Position numbers and translations under genes: made by a program. This document shows, piece after piece, positions 12,201 through 24,200 of a stretch of DNA of 39,814 nucleotides (the first letter of the stretch is position 1; the number at the start of each line of letters is the position of its first letter). Location of the stretch: positions 33,806,018 through 33,845,831 of the forward strand of contig NC_049981.1 of assembly GCF_000003815.2 (NCBI RefSeq), written 5' to 3'. The notes beneath the pieces are model-generated. The model searched no databases and had not been told where the DNA came from. It saw only the letters and a list, made by a program, of their open reading frames with translations. This DNA comes from Branchiostoma floridae. Taxonomy: Eukaryota > Chordata > Leptocardii > Amphioxiformes > Branchiostomatidae.

Positions 12201-15200
12201 GGTCAAAGGGTAGTAGCCAGGGTATACCTAGGTGTCATAGGTTAGGGGTCAGATTACTACTCCTCATCAGGTGTTGTTTGTTCTGACAGGAAACTTGAGG
12301 AAGAGGCAGTTTCCAGACCAAGCCATGCAGGAAGGTTCCATTCTGCCCGTGGGGGCCAGCTTTTCTTACCAGGTCAGTATTATAATTATATATAGGGGAG
12401 GGGCTCTCTTTACTGGTAGGCTTGAAGCTTTATATCTTGAAGTGGAACTCCTCTTAAAGTATCTGGAGTCACCAGTGGGGAGCAGTACAGGTTTGCTTTA
12501 CGTGTAGAACAGAAAGATTCTCATGAGGATTTTACCATGGTTGATATTGACCAAAGGAGGCCATATGATATACAGAACAGAAAGATTCTCATAAACATGC
12601 CTTGGAGTGGAGATTGTGCCACTGTAAGGATTCTGCCCCAAACGTGGGCTTCTCTTCATGACCTTTACTTACCTTCAGGACGTCCTTGATGAGCTGATCT
12701 GCTACATCCACGACGGCAGCGAGACCCAATCAGACGAGTTTGCCGTGACCTTGACCGACGGGCAGTTCACGGAGGAGGGGAGGATCAAGGTCGCTGTCGG
12801 GCTGCTGAACGATGAGGCGCCGCGGGTCACCATCAACCGCGGGCTGCAGCTGCCCGCTGGTACGGAACATCTACTGTTTGTTTATTGTTTGCTTACTCTT
12901 TAAACTAAATAAACAAAACACGGGACCTCCATTTAATGTCCTGCTGTTGTCATCAAGACAACTTTGCTACAGAGTTTTTCCACTGAAGATTCACTTCTGT
13001 ACACCTACTGGACGCCTTAGAAAAGAAGTCAATTTTGGATTTTATTACTGACCTATAGGCCTATCATACACTGACCTTTACACCCTGACTTTTGCCCCCA
13101 GGCACCTCTGCAGTCATCACCAGGTCGATTCTGAGGGGCACAGACGTGGACTCCGACCAGCACAAGCTGACCTTTACCCTGACCTCCAACCCGACCCTGG
13201 GTGAACTGCAGCTGAGGACGGACGGGCAGTTCATGGCAGTGTTGGCAGGGGGCGCCATCAGCGAGTTCTCACAGGACGATATTGACAATGGTACGTGTCG
13301 TGTTACTGTTAAGAAATCTCCATTGAGCCAAGGATGTTGTCATCACTGAAGATAGACTTAGCAGTGGAGTCCACCAGAAGATGAAAGTAATGTAGTCTTG
13401 GTGAACGTTTAACCAACTGGATGGCAGGTGTAGATTGTTTGAGGTCTGTTGGAGTGCATGCAAAAGGGCTGAACTATTGAGGTAAATCTGCAGATTACAT
13501 CATTGTGATTTGCTCCAACAGGAGATTTGCGTTACGAGCACAGCCCGGGCGAGCCCAGCGGATCCACAGCCTTCAAGTTCAACCTGATTGACACGGAGGG
13601 GAACAAGATGATCGACCAGACTTTCCTCATCACTGTCACAGGTGGGACACTGTTCTTAGGTTGCACACCTGTTACTGCTATAATAAGTACGACAAAGAGA
13701 GAGAGAGAGGAATGTTTACAATGTCTTAAACTTGTTTTCAGGTAGAAAATATCTTTGTCCTCACTAAGGCGTTTATTGTTGTGCGAGGGTTAGACCTGTT
13801 TGCTCATGTGGGGCTTGATGGCAGCTCACCAGCAGTCTCTGTCTTTTGGGTAATGGCACTGTGTAGGTTGGGGATGTAAAAATCTACCATTGTGTTGTCA
13901 ATCTCTTTCTGACTTTTTTTCCCTCTGTCGTTATTGTGGTGATCTTCCTGGGAAGTGGGATAAGTGGGAAGCTTATCCTCCTCCATTCTCTGGAAGTGGC
14001 TGTACCATTCTAGTCCTTCTTATGCCATTGGCAATAGAGAGGCTGATACTCAGTCACAATGAAAATGGCAATACAGTTCAGTTATTTTACCCTGTTTTCA
14101 TGCTGCTTCTGTGCTGTTTTGCAGAGGACTACCTGCCTCCGTCTGTCGTGGCCAACAAGGGGCTGGTTCTGAACGAAGGTGCTTCCAAGAAGATCACCAC
14201 CAACCTGCTGTCGGCAACGGACGCGGACAGCGAGCCGGCCGACCTGGTGTTCACGGTAACGGCGGAACCGCGCTGGGGTCACCTCGAGCACGCGGCCGTC
14301 CCCGGCGCGCCGGTCACGACCTTCACACAAAAGGACCTGGCAGCCCATAATATCCTGTACATCCACACCAGCGAGGAGGAGGAGCACATGGACAGTTTCA
14401 CTTTCACTGTCTCAGATGGCAAGAACCAGGTAGGCGCACACTTTCACTTTTAGAGAGTAGGGGTCTGACCTAGGGGTTGGTTGTACGGAGCATCAGCATC
14501 AGCTAGCTATAAACATGTTGGTTGTGTACAAAGGACGTTATCCACAGTTAGACACTCCAGTCAAACAGTCTGGAGTACAAAGCAGATTTCTCATCCTCCC
14601 CCTACTGATGCCCACAGGTGAGCCAGACCTTCTACATCACCATCCTGCCGGTGGATGATGCGGTTCCCATGGTGACCAGCTTGGGGCTGCGGGTGCAGGA
14701 GGGCGTCCGTAAAACCATCACAGAGTTCGAGCTGAAGGCAGAGGATGCCGATACAAAGGTGTGTTCGGACATTCATGTAAAATGGTTCAAGAGCACCTTA
14801 TTGGTCATTGTTTCCTTATCAGTATTTCGTTTACATGACGGTCTTGAATTTTTTTTACCATTATGTTTTTTTCTGTGTGTGTACATTCATGGAGAAAGGT
14901 ACAAATTTAAGACTGCATCTAAGTTAAAATGATCCCTAGTTTTATTTTTTGATCTGCATTTTGTTACAGAATGTGCTTATTTTTCCTATTAGAGAGCTAC
15001 ACATGTACATGCACGTGTACTCTTGTGCTGTATTACGATACAGTCTGTGAAAGTTGTTGGATAATCGTCCCCCCTCCCCATACAGGAACAGCAGGTGATG
15101 TTCACCATCACCCGCCCGCCCTACCACGGCAAGGTCGAGATGACCTCTAACGAGGTCACATACCGCCGCGTGTCAAAGTTCACCATGACGGACATCTACG

Positions 15201-18200
15201 AGAACCGGATCAGCTACAACCACGACGGCAGCAACACACAGGAGGACAGCTTCGAGTTCGCGGTTTCCGACGGAACAAACCCCGACTTCACGGTCGAACT
15301 GGACGGGCGGGTTGTCACGACGACTGCACCACAGGTGGGGAAGGCCGTTTACATTACGGTTGGGTCATTTTTAATTTTGGTGGTCGTTTCTGGCTGTCAA
15401 AGGCTTCCCCGTTCCAGGGCGGAAATTTGCTTGTTTGGACGAACGAAAAGTTCATGTCAACCGTCCAAGCTATCAAAATTTCTTTTGGAGAACCTTTGTG
15501 GGCAGGTAAACTGCCCCTATGGCTAGAAGCTATGGAACTGAGTGAGAGAGATAATGAGTGAGCATTTGTTCATGATCACTAATAACACTGTGTTTATGTT
15601 CCCCCTTCAGACCTTCCAAATGGGGAGGTGTAAGGGGTTTGTGTAGTTACAGGTGGATTGTTATCACCAATAACAGTGTTTTTGTATCCCCCATCAGACC
15701 TTCCAAATGGGGAGGTGTAAGGGGTTTGTGTAGTTACAGGTGGATTGTTATCACCAATAACAGTGTTTTTGTATCCCCCATCAGACCTTCCCGATCGAGA
15801 TCCTGCCTGTGGATGACGGCACGCCGCGGATCGTCTCCAACCTCGGTCTGCAGTACCTGGAGTATGTGGATGGGAAGGTGAGATGTCAATCAATCAATCA
15901 ATCAATCAGTCAATCAATCAATAAATCAATACATGTAGTATGAGGACAGGAAGGTGAGAGCTGTCTGTCAGTCAATCAATCAATCAAACAGTCAATCAAT
16001 CAGTCAATCAATCAATCAATCAATACTTGTTGTATGAGGACGGGAAGGTGAGAGCTGTCTGTCAGTCAATCAATCAATCAGTCAATCAATCAGTCAATCA
16101 ACCAATCAATACCTGTAATATGAGGACGGGAAGGCGAGAGCTGTCTGTCAGTCAATCAATCAATCAATCAATCAGTCATTATCAATCAGTCAATCAGTAC
16201 CTGTAGTATGTGGAAGCGAAGGTGGAAGCTGTCAATCAATCAATCAATCGGCACCAGAATATGTGGATGGGAACTCATCCAAACTATCAATCAATCATTG
16301 AATCAAACATTCAACACCTTGAGTATAGGCGAATGGAAAGCTTAGATGAGGATTGCTGTAAGGTACAGTAGTAGTTTCCTGTGCCATATTTATCATGCTA
16401 AGCCTTTGCTTACACAATCTCTCGCTGGCTGGGGTTAATGACCCCCTCCCCAAGAGGCGGCAACTGTAGGGCCGTTACTAGCGCGATTTTAGTCAGGCCA
16501 CATGATTATCAGTCTGTAAAATGTGATTTGTACCTTTGAATAGACTGTGTTGTACAGAATATGGATATAAGCAAGGAAAAGTTGTAGATATAATGGCAAC
16601 TAACTAAACATCAAATTGGATACTTTAAGGTGCTTAAGGTTAAGGCAGGGCTACATTTAAACTTTTGTTTATTTCAGGCCATGAATATCATCAGCAAACG
16701 GGACCTGAAAACCACCGACCCGGACACAAAGGACAGTCAGCTGGTGTACACGGTGACCTCACCACCTAAACATGGCCGCCTGGAGACCGTGGCACAACCG
16801 GGCACTCCTGTGTCCACCTTCACACAGGGTAAGTTCAGTGTGGGTCGTCTGGGAACGAGGTGAGAGTGGAGACCATCAGGAGCACACAACTTTGCTGTGT
16901 CGGCACTTGCTTCTGTTAACTCAAACCGGATAAGCTGGTGTGTTACACCGAAGGGCGGTTATGCTGGCTATATAGATACAGATACAGAAGCTGGTGTGTT
17001 ACGCCGAAGGGTGGTTATACTGGCTATATAGATACAGATACAGAAGCTGGTGTGTTACGCCGAAGGGTGGTTATACCGGCTATATAGATACAGATACAGA
17101 AGCTGGTGTGTTACGCCGAAGGGCGGTTATACCGGCTATATAGATACAGATACAGAAGCTGGTGTGTTGCGCTGAAGGGCGGTTATACTGGCTATATCGA
17201 TACACTACAGATATATGATGGGTAGCAGGGAAAATATTTTTGCTTTTTCAGCTCAACAGTCTTAATGAAAGTTTGTGTTTTTCAAGAACTTTGTACTAAC
17301 GATTACAACATGATTTTCCAGTTTGCTGTATTACTGTATTCTTTTTCATAAGCATTTCGATACGGTAAGAATTGATGAATGATACTAGTAGTTATGGTAG
17401 CAATGACTGATCTCAATACTTGCACAAAAATCTGGTTTATATCAATGAAAGGATAAAACAGATGTCAGGTGGTAGTTACAATCACATGGCAGCAATGACT
17501 TTGATGAATGAAATGTTGCCATTTGCAGAGGAGGTAAACGTTGGGATCGTGCGGTACGTTCTGGACGACGATGTGACGGGGAAAACCAGCGACCGGTTCA
17601 TGTTCGAAGTGGCGGACAGCAAACCCAACGTCGTCAAGGGCAACGTGTTCCGGATCCGCTGGTCGCTGCTCAGCTTCGAGCACGTCGCGTACAACGTGAG
17701 CGAAACGGGAGGAACCGTCAGTGTCACGGTCAAGAGAACAGGAAACCTGAACCAGGTAGGCTCCGCTGATGATTGTCCTGCAATCTGTTCATTCTTTTTC
17801 ATCAACTGTTGGTTTTCCTCCACCTTGTTTAAGTAAATCCATTATTTTTTTTTCTGCTAGACTGTTGTTTATTAACCATCAGCATGCTGGGGTAGGCTTT
17901 TGGGATCAAAGTTAAAGTGGGAAGACTTTCCATCACAAATTACAGTGAAACATGGAAAGCATTTCAGGCAGTTTAATGAAATTCAGCTGTGTAGCTTCCA
18001 GAGCTTCTGTTATGCATAACACTGCAATGCAAGTTTTCAGCAATTTTAACTTGAAATTCGATCCAACTCAAGCCCAGAACCGTCTCCTGTTGAAAATCCC
18101 AGTGTTTGTGTTGATGTTGATGTTTTTGCCCTCCCCTGGACAGTATGCCATCGTGCTGTGCAGAACGGAACCGGGAACGGCCACGTCGTCAGACAAGTCC

Positions 18201-21200
18201 GGAGCCAGGCCAGGACAGTTGGACTTCGTGCAGTATGCCGGGCAGGTAAGCACAATCCCTTTTCGCATTCTAACAAACCATCAACGCTGTCTAGCGATCG
18301 TGTACGGTAAATTCAGGTAGGTTTACAGTTTGTGGCATATAAAAATTAGGAGCTTACAGTGTCAGTGAGTTTGCAGTTGAATGATATGTTAGCAAAGCAA
18401 TGAAAATACTCCACATTTGCCATGATTTTACAAGGGAGAAGTGACTGAAAACCCCACAAAATTAAAAGCCAGGTGTGAATATTTAAAAATTTACAAGAAT
18501 TGGTCTCACCAATATGTTTACATTGTGGTCTCATCAGTACGTTTGCATGTTGGTCTCCAGGTGCAGTTTGACGAGCGCGAGGACACGAAGTACTGCACGA
18601 TCGTTATCAACGACGACAGTGTGTACGAGGGTGTCGAGAGTTTCGGTGTTGAACTGAGCATGCCAGCGTACGCGCTACTCGGGAAAACTGTCCGGGCCAC
18701 CGTTAATATCAACGACACCGAGGACGGTAGGACAATGCTGGTTGCCACATCTTCTACTTGTAGCTCAAAAAACGTATAAAACGTTTTTGCTATAACAGAA
18801 ACATTCTCTGCTACACTGCTAACAACATGTGTTTATGTTCCACTCATGCCTTCCGATCTGGTACCAGGGTTGCTGGTGTAAGTCACTCCATACAGCTTTA
18901 TATACTTAAAATTCATTGTATAATCAACAGTATTAAGCTGACCAAATGTGATGTTTTGTTAAGATAACGTATGAAGATATACAGTATATATTGTACATAT
19001 CTGTAGCTCTTGCTTTGAGATACAAGTTTATTTTGTTTTGTGGTTTCCTACAGAGCCAACTGTGGCGTTTGTTCAGAAGATGTACCACGTGAACGAGAGC
19101 GCCGGGTACCTGTTCGCACCTATCAAAAGGACAGGTAGGAGCTCCCTCTTTCTGTTTCCCTTTCAACTTGCTGATTCTGATAGCGCGCGTAGTCCAGTGG
19201 TTAGCGGCCTTGCCTCTGGAACTAGAAGCCGTGAGTTCGATTCCGGCTGTGTCGCTCACCCGACATGCACGCTACCGGAAAGGGTTGCAGTCCTAAGGAC
19301 GGGACGTTAAGCCGTGGTCCACTGTTCATTGTGCTTGTCAAAAAGAGCTAGGGGAATTCCCCGTACAATGAACCTGTAAATACTGTACATAGCGTCTGTC
19401 CTCTCTGTCACGACCAGTGGAAGACTAGCTCTTCAGTGAGCTAAAACTGGTTCGAGATCACTTTCTTTCTTTCAGATCTATAGTTGTGTAGTAGGCCGAT
19501 GTTGTCCTGCCCACCTTTGCAAAAACAAACAAGATGCAAACATTTGACAGACGTGCAGACAGACATTCATTGGTTCTACCGTTGATTGCCATTCTCTCAT
19601 TGGTTGAGCTGCTAACAGTGATTGACAGTCAGGATCTGTCTGGTAGTTACAGTGGAGGAAGTAAGTTTTTTCACTGTAGCAACCTATATTTTCTAGTAGA
19701 ATAATCAATACAACTATTGTGTTGAAATAGATGGTGATTTAGCTGGCTCACATTTTTCACAACCGGCGTAATGGCCAAGTAAGTGTGTGCCTCGCAAAGT
19801 CGTGAGGTGGATCCTTGGCCAATTTATACCAAAGACTTAAAAACTGGTAAATGCTGCTAAAATTTCTCTGCTTAGCACTCAGCATCTGGGAAAGAGTATG
19901 GTAGTTAAACAGAAATGTCCACCACGAGTAGACCCCTGCAAGTGATTGCACAACGCTGTTTGGCCCAGGGTTACAGAAGCATAAATGGGTGCCACCCATC
20001 GCACCATTTGGTGTTAGAAGTTTGACGTGTTTAATATTTTCCCCCAGGTGACCCGAGTGGCACGGTGTCGGCAGTCTGCTACACGACGGCGCGGTCAGCG
20101 CAGGGCAGCAGCCTGAACCGGCTGGAGTCGGGGTCCGACTTCCGCACCCGCGGCATGACCGATCAGTTCCGGGTCATCTTCCCTCCAGGGGTCACGACCT
20201 CTACCTGCGATGTCAAGGTCAGCTTCTCTATGATCACTAATAATCACGTAATGTTGATAGTTAGGTTCAAGTTCAAGTTTTCCTCCCACAGCCTGTAGAC
20301 AACACTGAGTTTGAGTAAAATTACATTGTGTGTTGTTTTGTTGTGTGGGTGAGATGGCCACTGTATATCATAAGAAATGTGTTGTTTAATTGCATGGTAA
20401 CATAATCCTCACATGGCTGCCCCCCTCCCCACAGCTTGTTGACGACAGAGTGAGTTTGAGAGAAGGAAGAGTTTGCTGTGGCCACTGTAATAATTATCAA
20501 AGGTGTTGCTTCAACGTACTTCTTACATGGCTGACCCACCCACCCACACACACAGCTTGTTGATGACAGAGTGAGTTTGAGAGAAGGAAGCATAACTATG
20601 CTGTGGCCACTGTACATGTATATCATGTTTTGTTTTATTGCATGGTAACATATTTCTTCCATTTTGTTGTTTTCTTGTGTGGTAACGTAATCCTCACATG
20701 TCCGCCCCCCTCCCACAGCTGGTAGATGACAGTGAGTATGAGGAGGAGGAGGAGTTTGAGATCGCGCTGGCCGACACGTCCCTCATGGCTCGCCTCGGAG
20801 ACACCAGCAAGGCCATGGTCATGATCGACGGGCCCAACGATGGTCAGTTTCCATGGCAACATTTTTCCTAATTTTGACAGTTTTCGCAGATAAAAAATTT
20901 GCCAGATTTAAGGACAAAATGTACACACAAAGACTGTAAGTCTAGGAATTTGAGAAAGTTATGTCGACTCAGTTGTGTTGGAACCTAGAAAACTGGATGA
21001 ATTGGTATCTTAGTAATGAAGTTGTGTAGAGAATGAATGAATGAATGAATGAATGAATGAATGAATGAATGAATGAATGAATGAATGAATGAATGAATGG
21101 ATGGATGGATGAATGCATAAACAAGGGAATGAAGATATAAATGAATGATTTTGTGGTGTCATGCAAAATAATTACCCACTGAATTACCCACCCCACTACA

Positions 21201-24200
21201 ACAAACTTTGAAGTTACATGACTATGAAATTATGCATTTTGACTGTTTTCTCTGTGTTCCAGTGTCCCACGTGTTCCTGGCCGAAGGCAGCTTCACCTTT
21301 GCAGAGGATGCTGGGACAGTTGACATCGAGGTGGTCCGCCAGGGCACGGACCTATCCCACAGTTCCCGGGTGTGGTGTGCCACGCGCCTGTCGGACCCCG
21401 CCTCTGCGCGGCCTGGAGAGGATTACGTGCCGAGCTCAGCACAAATCACCTTCGGACCCGGGCAAACCTCACAGGTATGCTGGGGATGATACTTTCCTGT
21501 TTCTGAATCTGAAAGTATTACCATTGCAGGCTGTCTGAAGTTGGAGGAAAAGAATGTGTACAATGCTGCATGTTCACAAATAAGTTAATGACATTGTCAG
21601 CATTTTTTCTCAGCCTTTGTTCATTTGTTTAGGAACTTGTAAATTGACTTGCTTTAGTTTCAGATGTGTTGTTTTTGGCTGTTGCATGCACAAGGTAGAA
21701 TGTTGAACTTTTAGACCCTAACCATGTGTTCACCTGACAGACCTGCAGCCTCACGATCCTCGACGACGTCCAGAACCCGAAGATTGAAGGGAACGAAACG
21801 TTTGTCGTGTTTCTCAGCTCTGCGGTCGGCGCAGAACTCACCGAACCGTTCCAGGCGGTTGTCACCATAAACGATACGATTGTGGACGGTAAGTGACTGT
21901 GCGGTCGTTGGGTGGTCGCCCCGTTCCCATAGTAATGGCAGACCACAATCATCAGTTCACTTTCTTAGTTCTTTGGAAGAGAATTTAGGTAAAAGTCAAA
22001 CAAGAAACTTAGATTGAATCTCACAGCAGAATTTTTGCCTGAGGGAAACAGGAAAGTTGAGTGCAGGTAAATATCATGAGTTAAGCTCAGTCTAGGAAGG
22101 TCTGATTTGATTCTGGTGTGATCCTAACTATTTTTGTGACCTTGTAGTTCCCAGCATGCAGTTCTCCGGGTCAGAGTTCACAGTGGAGGAGTCGGAGGGC
22201 GTCATCCATGTCCCGATCACGCGGACGGGCGACACGTCGTACGAATCCTCCGTACGCTGCTACACGCGCCAGGGGTCAGCTCAGGTCATGATGGACTTTG
22301 ACGAGCGGCGGAACACTGACGACTTCCGGGTCGTCTTCGCTCCTGGTGAAAAGGTAACGAACTTGTCTTGATATATATGACTTGACTTCTAACGGAGAGG
22401 AGCAAGGGGCCAGTCCCTGGCCTAGGCACTTAGGCAGGCATATTCATATATTATTATCTGTGTAAAGGGATTCTAAAAACAAGGGAACAGGGGCTCTGCA
22501 CCCTCATGCCCTGACCATGCGCCCCTTACCCTGGGAGCAGATCCTCTGGCAAGCAGAATTAGAAGGTGAAAATTAATATTGAGTCAAAAGAACTTCATTG
22601 AATAACCTTCCATCTGGTGTTCCCGTCTCAGGAGAAGAACTGTACCGTGTTTGTTTTGTTATACCTCAGGAGAAGAACTGTACCGTGTTTGTTTTGTTGT
22701 ACCTCAGGAGAAGAACTGTACCGTGTTTGTTTTGTTGTACCTCAGGAGAAGAACTGTACCGTGTTTGTTTTGTTGTACCTCAGGAGAAGAACTGTACCGT
22801 GTTTGTTTTGTTGTACCTCAGGAGAAGAACTGTACCGTGTTTATCGTCGAGGACGAGATCTTCGAGCCGACGGAGGAGTTTGTTGTGCGGCTGGGTCACG
22901 CGGAGGGGAACCACTGGTGCGGGGCAAAGGTCGGCAAGCCGAACCGGGCCGCCATCACCATCACTAACAACGAGGACGGTAGGGTCAAATATCTCGCATT
23001 TAGATTCACTTTCAAATTGGCTTTAATCAAGCAGTCATATTACAATCATCAGCACGGATGGACTGAGTTATTTTTATCATACCTGTTTTTGTGCTATGGT
23101 CTTTATTTTCGAATGGCAGATAGCTTTTGACATCAGGGAAAAGTGGTATTGGTTTAAGACCCCTGGTATGCATTTTCAGAATTGCAGGGGCATTTGTGTG
23201 AAAAATTGTGGAAGAGGATGATTTAAGAAACGATTTTAATTTCCACATTTTTTGTAATCCTTTTCTGTTGACAGTTAAGTTTCTAGATCACTGTATCGTG
23301 TAGTTAAATCTCATTAGAGCCTGATTTCCCATGGTCCTCTGCAGCTCCCACAGTGCAGTTCGAGGTGAGCGAGTACAAAGTTCGTGAGCCGACCAAGCCG
23401 GACTCCATGGCGACGGTCACGGTGAAGGTCGTGCGTACGGGAGACTGTAACGACACGGCCGTGGTCCGCTGCAGCACGCGCGACGGGTCAGCCACATCTG
23501 GTGATGACTACAGCCCAAAGAGCCGCATCCTCAAGTTCAAACCAGGTAACATTATGTACAGTGTGCCATGTGTGTTTGAATTTCACTTAAATTTTGTGTT
23601 TTCATAATTAGTCAATCCTAACTATTGAGCTTTAAGTAGTTATTATGGTCATTGACTTGCCCCCTCCCCCCAGGTGTGAGGTCGCTGGAGTTCCCAGTTG
23701 ACATCCTGTATAACGACCTTGCCCCCCTCCCACCCCAGGTGTGAGGTCGCTGGAGTTCCCAGTTGACATCCTGTATAACGACAAGCCGGAGTGGCACGAG
23801 TCCTTCAGCATCATCCTCGGACCCGACGAGCCAACCAACGCTGTGCTGGGGAAGGTTGCCATGGCAACGGTCACCATCATGGACCGGGAGGCTTCGGGCA
23901 GTCTGGTGCTCCCCTCCTCACCCATTGTAAGTGGTACAGTCCAGTTTGGTGCTCCCCTCCTCACCCATTGTAAGTGGTACAGTCCAGTTTGGTGCTCCCC
24001 TCCTCACCCATTGTAAGTGGTACAGTCCAGTTTGGTGCTCCCCTCCTCACCCATTGTAAGTGGTACAGTCCAGTTTGATGCTCCCCTCCTCACCCATTGT
24101 AAGTGGTACAGTCCAGTTTGGTGCTCCCTTCTTCAGTGGTACAGTCCAGTTGTAATTATTTAGAGCCTTTCATTTACCAGATTAGTAGATTTTAAACATG

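Noticed and set aside
13890-14124. Upstream extension of exon 25 (frame open for 78 codons before it)
   Set aside because: The open stretch is AT-rich with no CSPG pattern, and a good TTTTGCAG acceptor precedes the conserved EDYLPPS start, which joins exon 24 in phase.
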